The position numbers and the translations under genes are program-made. Below the pieces are notes generated by a model. It was not told the origin of the DNA and did no database searches. It saw only the letters and a program-made list of their open reading frames with translations. Of a stretch of 64,000 nt of DNA, positions 45,587-57,758 are shown piece by piece; the stretch's first letter is position 1, and each line of letters begins with the position of its first letter. This DNA is from Rhytidiadelphus loreus (taxonomy: Eukaryota > Streptophyta > Bryopsida > Hypnales > Hylocomiaceae). Location of the stretch: positions 14,947,501 to 15,011,500 of the forward strand of contig OX344762.1 in the NCBI GenBank assembly GCA_947034895.1. The letters run 5' to 3'.

Positions 45587-48217
45587 ATGACGTCAAGCAG
45601 TACGGGTAGTGAGGGGGCTAACGAAATTCCGGAGGATCTCGTTCTGTCGTGGACAAGAGATGCATCCACCATTAACACATTTGGTATATTCGTTGAGAAC
45701 GATCGACAGCTCCTGAAGGAGCTTATTCAATGTGTGCACAAGGGGAATGATGCGAATGCCACCAAACAAAAGCTGTCGGTATTGTTAGGCACAGGCAAAG
45801 CTCGAAAATCCGTTGTAATTCGTGCAAGAGTATTCACCAGGTTGATAGCAATCGCTTTAGGTCTTCAGCCTGATGATATTACAGTTGACTCTAAAACTAG
45901 AAAAGAATCTTGCCGCCCGTCTGCGGATTTCCAAACTACTCTTCGTCTGCGGTTCGTTGAAGCACTTCAGGATGACAATGGTGTTCTGAGCTATCTCTTT
46001 AAGGACGCACTAGAGGCAGATGACGAAGTCATGACTGTGATCTTTTGTGATCGTCGTTTTTTTAAGAAGTACCCGGTCCCTTACTTCCATGGCTGCAACC
46101 TAGACGCTGTTCAAGAGATTTCAGACCTCTGGTTGTCGCAAGAGATCTGGAGAAGGTTCTACTACTCTACAGTCCTGGAGCCCCTTTTTAACCATTTGAA
46201 GGCGGGGCAACTGATGAGGAGGCGCACACCTCCCGTGATAGTTGTGGAGGCCCCTGTTAACCATTTGAAGGCGGCGCAACTGTCGGGGAGGCGCACACTT
46301 CCCAAGATATTAGAGGAGAATTTACTTAAGGCGATGATGATGTTGTGTGAGCTTTTGCAGAGACGTACAGTGAAGGCTGGAGCTCGTCTCCTTGAGGTTA
46401 TATTATCATTTCGGAATGACAAAGCGGACAATGTAGTCAATGGGTTGGTTATCTCCCTGGCAGGGTTTAAGAAGGGCAAGTTCAGGAAATGTATTTTTGG
46501 AGACTTTTAGAATCAAGATCGAGAAGCGAGGTGGCATTTACGAGACTCCGATCAAGTGCTTGGACGCCATGGCCAATCCATTACCATCGGACCTTCTAGT
46601 GCACAGACTGATTTGAATATCCTTTGTTGGGCAGCCCGACGTGGCTATTCTAACCTAATTTGGTGCATTACTCAAGGATACACGGAAGCATGTCAGATGC
46701 CTGAAAATGAGAATCTTCTTCACGGTGCAGCTGAAGCGCAGACGGTTAGTTTGCTGTGGAAGGTGGCCCTTTGGTGTGCCACCCGACATGGGCAGGATTC
46801 AGTGGTTATGGAGCTCACAAGTCCCCTGTGGGTGAAAAACATCGACTTTAATGACTACACTGGGATTCAAGGGTGCTTGTCCCCTTTGCATTTGGTGTCT
46901 CTTCTTGGGGATAGAAGCTTGTTGCGTATATTACGCATGAGTGAGGTGGACATTGAATCTAGTGCCCATAAGACGGATTACTTGGGGAAGACTCCTCTTG
47001 ATTATGCCATGCAATTTCAACTAACCACCGAGAATTCTAAGGAAGGGATGCACTTTCACGTTTTCACCAACGATATCAAAGATAGGATGCAATTTGAAAC
47101 TCCCAACAATGATTTCAAAGAACGGCTACAACCCCGTCCTATACAGAGAGACTCCTATTATACAACAGGGATGCAATATTCCTCCTATTACAACGGAGCT
47201 ATGTCAATGCCAACTCCTAAACACCGAAGTTGCATACGAGAATTATTGCAAATGCCTGGTGTGGCCGACCGTCTGAAGGAGCTCAATGACATGTATACCA
47301 CCCAAGCCAACTTTGTGCTCGTTGGTGCAGCACTCATAGCCAGTGTGGCATTTGGTGGATGGTTGCAACCTCCCCTTGGTTACGCAGACTACTTCCAGTT
47401 CACTCAACTTAGTCCCCCAGCTCCAACAGATACATACGAACAGTATGTTGCCGTGGAAGGACATCTTAGTGTGCAAATGTTTGTGGTCTTCAACGCCTTG
47501 TCCTTCTTTTTGGGCATTGGCACCATGTTGATTGGAGCTGAGGCAACTTTGTTTGTTCACGACAACGATGAACGAACAATAGCCTTGATAAAAGTCCGGA
47601 AATCAATCAAGTGGATGCTTGGCTTCTTCATTACCTCTATGGTGTGTATAATGGTTGCCTTTATTTGTGCAGGATTGGCAATCCTACCTCTGATTCAAAG
47701 ATTAGAGTGGAGCATGATAGTTTCTTTATGTTTGGGTGCGTGTATTTGTTTAATACCTTTGACTTGGATATTGTTCTCTTTGGCCAAAGATCAAATAGCG
47801 AAGCTGAAAGATCAAATGGTAAAGTTCATCCTGCAGTTTGGCAAAGAGGAGCAATCAGATGAATTTGTCAAGGATTTGGGCGGGTCGCTTGTGAATGAAG
47901 AGGACATAAAGACATTACAAGATGAGAAGGAAAGGAGATGTCGTGAACAACCATCCGTGGAATCTATGTATGGCCCATTCCCAGAGCCATACCTGGAAAA
48001 TCAAATCCCAAACTCATTCTCACGCATTCGACGAATGCCCTCATTCAACCAAAGGCCAGTAGAGCGATACGAAGACTATGACGATGAATTTCGACCCTCA
48101 AAATATGGAAGTTATGGAGAATCAGTCTCACATGAGAAACATGAACGCCCAGCCCTCGCACCAAAGATAGTAACAATACCAGCCCCAACTATACACCGTC
48201 ACCACTCTTGGGCATGA
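45587..48217 (+). CDS. Ankyrin-repeat / PGG-domain membrane protein, with in-frame TAG
   Basis: One uninterrupted frame of 877 codons except a single TAG at 46508-46510 (context FGDF, stop, NQDREARWHL). The N-terminal 300 residues are not recognised and contain a tandem duplication (FNHLKAGQLMRRRTPP then VNHLKAAQLSGRRTLP). The central part after the stop has ankyrin-like helices (LNILCWAARRGYSNLIWCI, LSPLHLVSLLGDRSLLRIL, GKTPLDYAMQFQ). The C-terminal half is a PGG domain: ANFVLVGAALIASVAFGGW, then three more hydrophobic segments at about 47490-47560, 47610-47690 and 47720-47790, then a charged cytoplasmic tail. Plant PGG proteins sit in membranes and act in stress or defence signalling. A 20-base GT...AG stretch spans the TAG but is too short for a normal intron. 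It is a young pseudogene, a read-through gene or a sequence error. Confidence 0.8.
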
Positions 48218-48589
48218 ATGAGGTTTGGGATACTGTACTGTACGTAGGATGTTGAGCAGAGTAGCAGTTTGACTAGTTAGTAGCATTAACCATCAGTTTA
48301 ACGGCAGGGGTCCCTGTTTTCGAAGTTGACTCCGTTGATCTCAAGAATGGCGAGCTCCCAGACGAGCTGCCAGGAAACCTGAGGTGTTCATACTACAGAT
48401 AATTGTAGAGCTTTCTTCCAATCTTGACTTGGAATGCAGACCTTGGTTCTTGGAGGTACGTTTTATTGTAACGCATGTCCATAGTTTTTTCTATTGGCAT
48501 GATTGAATTTCGTAGTAGCATTATCAAATTTCAAACTGTAAGCTCAAGGGCAGCTTGTGTAGTTCGTGGTCTCAAGGGAGTGGAACCAA
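48218..48589. other. Ankyrin gene 3' flank
   Basis: Probable 3' UTR. A short open stretch near 48,315 could read VPVFEVDSVDLKNGELPDEL but is not supported by anything else. Confidence 0.35.
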
Positions 48590-49285
48590 ATTAAGGCGGG
48601 GCAGCCTTGGCTTCCTCGGATTTGAGGAGGTTCATTGGAAGACAATAATAAAGAGCAAGTAGGTCTAAATTAGGATTTGGTGAAGTTCAAAACTAGAGCA
48701 TATTTTTATAACCTTCCCAAACACCTACAAATTGATTGGATAAGGTTTAAGATAGTTAATCATTTTACATACCTCATTCAAAAAAGGTCCTTATGATCCT
48801 CCTCGGTTCCGAAGAGGCTTGTAGGATGACAATAATATAGAGCAATCATGGACTATAAGCCTCCTTAGAATCCGAGGAGGCTCATAGGGAGACAATGGTT
48901 AAGAGGAAGAATAGCTAGAAGGCCTCTTTGGATTTGGAGGAGGCTCCTAGGTAATATCAATCTATAAGCACACATGAACCAATAAGCCTCTTTGCTTCCG
49001 AGGGTGCTGAAAGATACTAGTAGTCCCTAAGCGCATCTACACCTATAAGCCTCCTCAGTTCCGAGGAGGCTCTTGGTGAGTTGAAAAGGCAAAATGAAAA
49101 AAAAAAAAAAAAGCATGGTCCATTTGTCATTGGACTAAAAAATGTACATATTCTCAAAATAATTTATAACTCAATATATTCAACCAAGCAAAGGTCAAGT
49201 TCCAAAGAGGCTCATTGTAAGAATTAAAAGCTCAATCTGATATATGGAGGGAAGGCATTTTGGTACCAAAGAGGCTCATGAAGAG
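48590..49285. repeat. Cluster of short hairpin repeats (AGCCTCCT...AGGAGGCT)
   Basis: Imperfect hairpins of the form AGCCTCCTCAGTTCCGAGGA followed by GGCT recur at about 48604, 48790, 48860, 48930, 48988, 49046 and, as half sites, at 49196 and 49260. Most are 55-75 bases apart. The first 200 bases match the repeat at 40005-40210. Confidence 0.75.
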
Positions 49286-50815
49286 GTGGTGGGAAAAAAA
49301 GTTTGTCTATAAAGTCCATAAAAACTTAGATGAAGGTTTTTAATTAAGAAAATGAAATTAGAAGAAGGATTTTGAAAACACAAAATAAAATTACTAAATC
49401 AAGATATAAAATTGATAACATTGAACACATTTATTCTTCTAGGTTGATTTAGAAGAAGACAATCCATTCAATAAAATATGCATATGATTCTAGATGAAAA
49501 TACAAACAAAAATAAAGTGAAGTAAATGAATCCCTAGTTTGAAGAGCTCATGCCTACATAGCTATGACTCCGGTTACTATCCATACTGTCTTCTATAGCC
49601 TCCACATCAAAAAACCGCATGACAAGAGGGCTAATATTAGTTTCTTCAGAGGTGGAAAATGATGTCAAGAGGTGGAAAATAAAGGTGGTTTTGCACTTGC
49701 TGTTAATTAACCCTGGAACGTCGGGACCCATTGCAGGAGAGCAATGAGCCCTGCAAAGTGAAAATGTTTGCAAGCACGGTGTACTAAAATCGCTGAGTTG
49801 CATGGAGGAAGTAACCGTAGGATCTCTCAGTTTAGCATCACAATTGATGATTAGTGCAAAAAAGTAGAAAAAAGCAGTAGCTACTGTGCAGATCATGAGC
49901 TTTGACCACCGGCATTTAGACTTTGACCTTCATGGGGAGGTGCTCCGATCAATACATATGACATGATTGCGGATTGCCAGGTGCTTTGAAAATTATGAGG
50001 AAAATTGCAATGTGTAGGATACAATGCTAAAAATGGCACTACGAATTCCTTACTGATGCTTTTTCCAGGACTTCAAAAATATGCAGCTTGCAATGCAAAG
50101 GCCTCTAAAGAGCGACTAAACAGACGTGATTTCTACTGTGCTGACCATGTCCCGTTTCCTTGGCTCGTTCACGAATATACAACACATTCCTGGCATGCCG
50201 AAGCAACCACCCAGTTCACAATGATGTTATAAAAGAAACTAATGATGTCATTGTCCTCAAAGCTTCCGTCACCGAGGCTCCATTGGAGATCTCACATTCC
50301 ACTGAAAAAGAATTTGATCCTATTTTCTTGTGACACAGGGCATTCCCGTTTTTACTTCTAGTATATTATACTGTTGCAGCTGCTTCTCTTTGTGGCACGT
50401 GGCTCAAAGGTGTTATTTCCCTTTGTTTTGTACATCACTCCAGAGAAAGTACAAAGCTCTTGTGAACACTTTTCTATGAGTCCCTACAGATTTTTTGAAT
50501 TTAAAACGAAACCACTGAGGAATGCTCAACGCCTACTGCCCCACTTTAAGTTCTGGGCCGGGCAAGATCATTTTATGACATTCAAGAGCTCGGGCACCTT
50601 CAAATTCCTCCCAAAACTAGACATACTTGGCTACTTCTATTTTTCTCTCCCAGCTGCGCATATCAATAGTGTCACCACCAGATTGAATGCAAGTAGAACT
50701 CATGCCTCTACTTAGGGAAAATTGGATGAATGATATCTCCTCGTCCTCTGTCCACTGTGCCTCTCCGACTCTGTACGTCGTCCAATTTTTGGACGTCGGA
50801 GCTGTTCTGGGTTAA
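49286..50815. other. Region with weak open frames
   Basis: The - strand frame 49534-49896 (120 codons) starts with a hydrophobic stretch (ICTVATAFFYFFALII) that could be a signal peptide. The + strand frame 50374-50715 has no recognised domain. I cannot support either as a gene. A 31-base sequence at 49680-49710 is an inverted copy of 54491-54521. Confidence 0.35.
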
Positions 50816-51531
50816 AGTTTTGGTGTCATTACGGGGGGCTAGTTGGACACAATGTTCCACTAAGCTTCTTTCCACGGCAGGGCTGGGATGCGGGCAAATC
50901 AAGGGTTGCTCCACAACACTCCAAGGACCCTACAATTTGCTTTTAATTTGGGTTCAAAATTGATTTTTCCAACAAAGTAGAATAGAATGAAATAGTACAC
51001 AAAATTTTCAATATGAAAATTAAACTAATGACGCGGATCTTGTGCCACATATTTCATTTCTTGTATGACTTATGCACTTAAGCCTTGTAGCCAATCTTGT
51101 ATTAAAATTGGAGTGGAAAAAATCTCTTTATACTAGTGGAGTAGTGGTGGGTGAAACAAACCATATGGGGTATGTGAATTAGGCCAAAAAATGACTCTAC
51201 TCATGGTTATTAAGTGGAAACACAGGAATTGTGATTTCAAACCTTATTTAGACAAAGTAGACTATATTTTTTCAAAAAACTTCAAACCAAGAAAAGTTAG
51301 GGAATCAAGCACACTTTTATCTCCAAAAATACATTTGAAATTTCAATATTCCACCTAAAAGTTATGAACAAATTTTAGAAGAGGTGTTTGAAAATGTCCC
51401 TTCCATCCTACTCCACACCCTCTAGAATTTGTTTAGAACTCTTACATGAGGCTTTAAAATCTCAAGTGGATTTTTAGAGATAAATGTTAGCTTACTTTTC
51501 CCATTTCTTCTAATTTAATTTTCTTTCAAAG
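50816..51531 (+). repeat. Left arm of the large inverted repeat
   Basis: Pairs with 53781-54490. Landmarks: ATGACGCGGATCTTGTGCCA near 51030 (reverse complement near 54270) and CCACTAAGCTTCTTTCCACG near 50860 (reverse complement near 54435). Confidence 0.88.
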
Positions 51532-51720
51532 GAGGCTATTATACTTATGTCCAAATGAAGTCTAAAATTCAACTTTGAACACAATTCTTGTGTTTCTAGT
51601 TGCATCTTAAATTCTTAAGAACTTTAAATTAGTATTTCATTATTATTGAAACAACATGACAAACACAAAGTAGTCACTTAAGGTTGTCTTAGCAATATCA
51701 CAAGTTATATTGAATCAATG

Positions 51721-51910
51721 TTGTAAATCAAAGGTATTGTTTCAATAATTTGAATATGGTGGTGTAGGATTATTGAATCAATAATTATTTGAAGATACTG
51801 TTTTAACATTTTTAATATGGTCCTATAGAATATTAAATCAACAATTATTCAAAGGTATTGTTTCAACATTTTCAATATGGTATTGTAGAATATTAAATCA
51901 ACGATTATTC
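51721..51910 (+). repeat. 60-bp tandem repeat, three copies
   Basis: Exact 60-base period with moderate divergence. The theme is AAAGGTATTGTTTCAACATT, then CAATATGG, then GAATATTAAATCAACAATTA. Confidence 0.85.
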
Positions 51911-52666
51911 TTGGTTGAATTCTTTGAAATCATATTCATCAAGATTTTCTTAGGACTTTAAAATTAAAAAAGTAGTCACTATATTGTGTGCTTATAAATG
52001 CTTATTCTATTTTAATCGATTCATAGTTTTAAGTTGAAATGTTGAAATGTTAATTCAAGAATATTGTCAAATTTTAATTTTCTTATAGTAACATTACTCT
52101 CAATTTTTGTAATAGATAGCTCTTTGGGATTTTAGTGGGGAAATGACACCTTTTTACAATTCATACCTTTAAATCCATATTAATGTTCTACATCAAAACA
52201 ACATTGGGATTTTGAAAATATTGGTAAATATCTTATGCCAATTATTCAACCCTTCATGTATTGCAAACACTTATTGATACCTTTATAATGATAAAAAATA
52301 CTGGTCAATATCCAAAATTCCAATTACCTAAGAATGTAAAAGGAAACTATTTCTTCTCTCAAACTAATTATATTGGGTTTGAATATTGGGATGTCATGCA
52401 AATACTTATTTATTATTTACTAGGTTTGTATAAAGATGATATTATACATACAATAATCCTTTTTGTTTAGTAGGACGTCAAAGCATGTCAAAGTTCTTAT
52501 CACATAAAGGATACCTTACAAGAAATGGAACTTCTTATGAGAAGATATGAAATATGTATTAATTTCAAATTTAATTATCTATTGATGACATATTAAAATA
52601 ATTTAACTTTTTTTATACATTTAACCATTAGGTAAACATGGTAAAATATTCCATTATTGTTTCAAA

Positions 52667-52954
52667 CACTAGAAGAAAACCGCGTTGGACTGCCCAAAAT
52701 CTGCGTTAAATTCCCCCAAAACTGCGTTAGATTCAACAGCAATCGTCATATGGTTTTTGTTGAAAACCATGTTGAGAATGCAAAGAATTGTGTTACACCG
52801 TAGGGAAATGCAAAATCTATGTTGGATTCTACGATATCTATGTTTCTCTTGGTTTTCACTGCATTTTCAACATGGTTTTCAACAAAAACCATATGACGTT
52901 TTTTGTTGAATTCAACGCAGATTTTGGGCAGTCCAACACGGTTTTCTTCTAGTG
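52667..52954. mobile_element. 288-bp CACTA-type MITE
   Basis: Ends CACTAGAAGAAAACCGCGTT and, reverse-complemented, CACTAGAAGAAAACCGTGTT. The inverted repeats run about 45 bases and continue weakly inward (CATATGGTTTTTGTTGAAAA near 52748, inverted near 52875). The 3-bp duplication AAA is present on both sides (52664-52666 and 52955-52957). Confidence 0.88.
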
Positions 52955-53780
52955 AAATAACTTTAGAGTAATTTTTAATTGTGAAATTACTTTAAAAAAA
53001 TACAATAATGCACCAAATGTTGAAACAACAATGAAACAAGGAGGAAGGAAAATTTGAGGTGTAACTATGAATGGCTTTATTTTATGTAAACGAAATTGAA
53101 AAGTGTTGAATATAGTACAATGTTAGTAGTGGAGAATTTTCAAAGAGGGGTTGGAAGGGATATTTTTATAGAACTTAACACCATTGTCCTCAGTTATTTC
53201 TTCCAAAGTACTCAATCCTATATAATTTTAGAGTTTATCATTCCTTACATTTTGAAAATATTTTTTATATTTAATTAGCTTTAAAAATTCATTTATTTAT
53301 TTTAAACATATTGCAAATCAAATAGTATTTATTCCCTAGATGCCAAAAATTAATTTAAACCAAACTTGCATGTACTATTAATAGTATGTAACATTATACA
53401 ACCTTTTCGATATTCTTACTTTGTTTGATGTTCAAATTTAAGATTAGAAAATATTTATATCAAGCTTCTAATATCTTTAATGATTAGTATTTGTCAAATC
53501 AATTTAAAAACATATAACTTTTAAGTATTTGAAAAGTACAATTTTTTTTCATTGCTAGAATAAAATTTTGTTGTGATTGACAAAACTTATGCATTACACA
53601 TATATATGAAACAAATATTTACAATGTAGGGTTGACAATAAAAAAATTACTACTTAAATTCTTATAAAGTAATGATTTGTAAATGTAATTGAATATGCAA
53701 TTGCACATTGTTTGAATAAAAATACTACGGAGTACCAAACTCTAGTAGAAATTAGTAGAGTATTCTAAAATTTCCTATAA

Positions 53781-54490
53781 AAGAAAATTAAATTAGAAGA
53801 AATGGGAAAAGTAAGCTAACATTTATCTCTAAAAATCCACTTGAGATTTTAAAGCCTCATGTAAGAGTTCTAAACAAATTCTAGAGGGTGTGGAGTAGGA
53901 TGGAAGGGACATTTTCAAACACCTCTTCTAAAATTTGTTCATAACTTTTAGGTGGATTATTGAAATTTCAAATGTATTTTTGGAGATAAAAGTGTGCTTG
54001 ATTCCCTAACTTTTCTTGGTTTGAAGTTTTTTGAAAAAATATAGTCTACTTTGTCTAAATAAGGTTTGAAATCACAATTCCTGTGTTTCTACTTAATAAC
54101 CATGAGTAGAGTCATTTTTTGGCCTAATTCACATGTCCCATATGGTTTGTTTCACCCACCACTACTCCACTAGTATAAAGAGATTTTTTCCACTCCAATT
54201 TTAATACAAGATTGGCTACAAGGCTTAAGTGCATAAGTCATACAAGAAATGAAATATGTGGCACAAGATCCGCGTCATTAGTTTAATTTTCATATTGAAA
54301 ATTTTGTGTACTATTTCATTCTATTCTACTTTGTTGGAAAAATCAATTTTGAACCCAAATTAAAAGCAAATTGTAGGGTCCTTGGAGTGTTGTGGAGCAA
54401 CCCTTGATTTGCCCGCATCCCAGCCCTGCCGTGGAAAGAAGCTTAGTGGAACATTGTGTCTAACCAGCCCCCCGTAATGACACCAAAACT
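53781..54490 (-). repeat. Right arm of the large inverted repeat
   Basis: Reverse complement of 50816-51531, ending at CCAAAACT just before TTAA. Confidence 0.88.
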
Positions 54491-55244
54491 TTAATTAACA
54501 GCAAGTGCAAAACCACCTTTAATGTGGTAACTGAGTTCTCTACTGAGCAAACTTGTAAGGTAGGAGGCTCGAATTCCGTTCGGGCATTTAGAACCGAGCC
54601 TATAAAAATGCTATAAACTATGCACAATGTACTTCAAATGGATGAGAATTTTTCTGTCTGCACATTGGCGTCTTAGATGACTGATTTAAGGCTATTTGTG
54701 GTCTCCTTAGCAGTATTCTATTGTGCACCTTTAGCACTCATGATTTTTTACAATTATTTAAAAGTATAAGGATTACTGTACTATGAACTTTGATTTAGGG
54801 AAAGGACTGCATACAAAGAAAGACTACAGTGGATGATTTCTATGACGGCCTTCATAAACAAATAATTGAATATGAAGTTAGTGACATTGATTACAGTGAC
54901 AAGTTCGGCGTTGTTATAATGGAAAGAGGCATGGTATTTGCTTCCATGACCGCCAGTTTGGGAAACGTAAGCAAAGAGAATTCATTAAGATAAAACTAAA
55001 TTAATTAAAAATTATAACATTGTGTCCCAGGACTTGGTAGTTGGCCTTGAAGAAAATCAATGTCGTATTTGGCAAATGTATATGCTGAGGAATGAGGAAG
55101 CTTTGCAAGGCAAACTTGTAAGTTAGTACACAATTTCTGAAGTTGTGTGAGAACCACAGACATGCAATCAGTGAAACATCTTGAAGTCATTGATTCGTTT
55201 TGTTAACTGAACGCAGGAAGTGTAGTAAGAATTAGTTCATTGCC

Positions 55245-55580
55245 ATGAGTTCGGAGAGTGTGTCTGAAGAAAGAAGCGATGAAGATGAGGGGACTTGGCC
55301 TCAACGCCGCGGCTGGGGAAGTAGCTTGTCCGACTATGCTGAAGAGGAAGAAGAGTACAGTGCAGAGGAAAAAGACTACGTAGATGAACAGAACTCTGAG
55401 TTATTTGATTGGGCGAGAGATGTAGGAGAAAGAGAATCTTTCCAAAAGCTCTTAGCCATGGGTGTCTTGCTTGAGGATGCCGCAGATGCAGGAGAGCCAT
55501 CCAATGTGTCTGAAGCGATGGAGCGCTGGAGAGTGCTACATCCACAGCCACAGAGACCCTCCACCAAGTCGCATGCATGA
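55245..55580 (+). CDS. Unknown acidic protein, possibly first part of the pogo-like element
   Basis: 111 codons, very acidic (SEERSDEDEG, EEEEEYSAEEKDY), with no domain recognised. It starts at a plausible ATG and lies 300 bases before the transposase relic on the same strand. Two open stretches just upstream (54800-54980 with DDFYDGLHKQIIEYEVSDID, and 55030-55125 with GLEENQCRIWQMYMLRNEEA) look like spliced exons of the same or another gene, but I cannot join them with confidence. Confidence 0.4.
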   Translation: MSSESVSEERSDEDEGTWPQRRGWGSSLSDYAEEEEEYSAEEKDYVDEQNSELFDWARDVGERESFQKLLAMGVLLEDAADAGEPSNVSEAMERWRVLHPQPQRPSTKSHA

Positions 55581-55874
55581 ACTGCCAACAGAGAAGGCGT
55601 CTCGAAGTTCAATAGTACTGAACATGACTTACACAAAGGCGACGATAGTGTAGCAAAGAATGCCTACTTTGGCGACAATGAGCAATTCGAAGGCGACATC
55701 AACTGGGGTGGGTCCTCTCGACGGTCCCATTGGGAGAATGCGGCACCCCATCCAACGGCAGAAGCATAGAAGTCGTGGCCTTGGGGACGCACAGCTCGAG
55801 GGCTACACTTGCAACAGGCGCTGAACAACAGTAGAAAAACAAAGCAGTGCTAGAATAAGAGCACAAGTAAGCGG

Positions 55875-57758
55875 GTGTTCATCAACACCGATGACCCACC
55901 GTCAGCTACAATAGAGCATGTCCCAGGTACAACAATTCCTGATGTTTTTGATGTCCAATCTATCCCAAAATGTCCCCGGTTCAAGCCCATTGGCAAGCGC
56001 AAGTTGAATGGCAACTGGACGTCCCAGCAACTACAAAGTGCTATCGAAGATGTTGACGACAGACTGTCTTTGAGGGAAGCAGCCAGAAATAACAAAATCC
56101 CTGCATCCAGTCTCAGAGGCCATCTGTATGGGACGACCATTCACAGGAGAAGAGGAAGACGAGGTGTTCTTACTGAAGAAGAAGAAAATGAACTTGTACA
56201 TTACCTCTTGCAAATGCAAAATTTGGGTTTTCCCCTCACACTTGGACAATTGAGAGAAAAAGTGGGAATTCTTACCCAAGCTAGGGTCACCCCTTTCAAG
56301 GATGGCGTGCCAGGTCCTGGATGGGTGAAGTGCTTCAAGAATAGACATGATGAATTAGCCATGAGGAAGCCCCAAGCTCTGGAATAAAAAAGAACTCAAA
56401 ATCTTTGTCCAGAAACAATGGCTTCATTCTATGAGAATCTCCAACAATTGTACAACATGCACAAATACGCACCCAACCATATTTGAATTGCGATGAAAGC
56501 GGCGCCCAAGTTGGTTAAGATGGTGGCGGTTTCATTCTTGCAAGAAGAGGTTCAAGGAATGTACATACTGTCACACCAGACCAAAGAGAGTGGCTCTCTG
56601 TTCTTTCTTGCATCAATGCAAAAGGAGAGAGTTTGCCTAATTTCTACATCTTCAAAGGCAAAAGAAGAACCAGACAGTTCTTGAAGAAAACAGGAGAAAG
56701 TGGAGCAGTCCTGGCTATGCAGCCCAAGGCATGGATGACGCATTACTTATTCAAAGCTTGGATGTTTCACTTTTTATTTACAGTTTCAAAAAGGTATGGC
56801 ATATCACCATCCAACAGGCATTTGCTTATCCTAGATGGACATAGTTTCCACGTCACATTCGAAGTCATCAAGCTTGCTATATATGCACAGAGGGCTTGAC
56901 TTGTTGACATTGCCTTCTCATACGTTCCATGCTCTTCAACCCTTGGATGTAAGCTGCTTCAAGCCGTTCAAGTTATATTTCCGTGCTTACAAAGACAAGT
57001 GGACATTGGCACATAAGGGAACAATACCTATTAAGGAGGACCTTGCCCAATGGGTATCACATGCTCTAAAAAGAGCTTTGTCTGCCAAAAATTTAAAAAA
57101 AGGATTTGAATCTATAGGCATTTTTTCCATCAACCCAAATGCTTTGAAGGACAAAATGGGACCTAGTGAGGCATACTACAAAGCAGACAATGAAGAAGGC
57201 AATCAAAACAATCAAGCAAGCACTGCTGCAGGTTTAGGTGACAATCAGCTTGAGCAATGGGATGTGGAGGAAATATTTGAGGAAGAAGCTGCGGATGTTC
57301 CTCATTGCCAGCAGTACTATGTAGACATAGATGGGGAGGACTTTGAAGAAGTCGGTGATGATGTAGGAAATGATGTTCACAGTGAAGAAGACCTACAGAT
57401 GGCTGATATAGAAGAAGTTCACAGGAACAACTTCTCTGAGTTGTTGGAGCTCCCACAACTGAAATTACCACCTAAGTCAAAGACTCATATGGAGCCTAGA
57501 ATAGATTACCACAAGTCGATTTTACTAATAGAGGAGGAGCACATCAAGGAGCTTGAAGATGTTTCCACAAGAAGGGAAGAAGCTGCAAACGAAAAACAAA
57601 GGCGGAAGTCACAAATGGAAGCGAACGAGGACAAAAGAGCTGAAGAAAAAAGGCAGAAATTACTAGCAAAGGAAGCACTAGAAGAAACCTATGTTTTCTA
57701 TGGTGTTTTTAAAGATGTAAAAGTATGTTTTTTTCAATTAAAGGTATGTCAACTCTAA
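55875..57758 (+). pseudogene. Pogo/Tigger-type DDE transposase, decayed
   Basis: The N-terminal frame 55875-56387 has the psq/CENP-B type helix-turn-helix start (LNGNWTSQQLQSAIEDV, SLREAARNNKIPASSLRGH) and the region LTEEEENELVHYLLQM, GPGWVKCFKNRH. The DDE parts follow in changing frames: NCDESGAQVG near 56490, then SLPNFYIFKGKRRTRQFL (partly frame-shifted), HLLILDGHS near 56830, and LPSHTFHALQPLDVSCFKP near 56910. Frame 56835-57758 ends in a Glu/Lys-rich coiled coil (NEKQRRKSQMEANEDKRAEE). A TAA at 56385-56387 and at least three frame changes show that it is dead. Pogo proteins insert at TA. I could not find the element's ends. Confidence 0.8.

Larger units (their letters stand above)
50816..54490. 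mobile_element. 3.7-kb non-coding element with ~715-bp terminal inverted repeats
   Basis: The left arm runs 50816 to about 51531; the right arm about 53781-54490 is its reverse complement, with only scattered differences. The tips read AGTTTTGGTGTCATTACGGG. TTAA lies outside each end (50812-50815 and 54491-54494). The 2.2-kb centre is AT-rich, has no transposase, and holds a 60-bp triple repeat and a nested MITE. A TTAA duplication is typical of piggyBac, but the tips do not look like known piggyBac ends. A foldback-type element mobilised by something else is also possible. Confidence 0.85.

Noticed and set aside
46508..46510. A mini-intron removing the TAG in the ankyrin/PGG gene
   Set aside because: The only GT...AG pair around the stop is 20 bases long, far below plant intron limits.
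49534..49896. A small secreted protein on the - strand
   Set aside because: The hydrophobic start is suggestive, but there is no domain, no splice context, and part of it is the 31-bp duplicated sequence.
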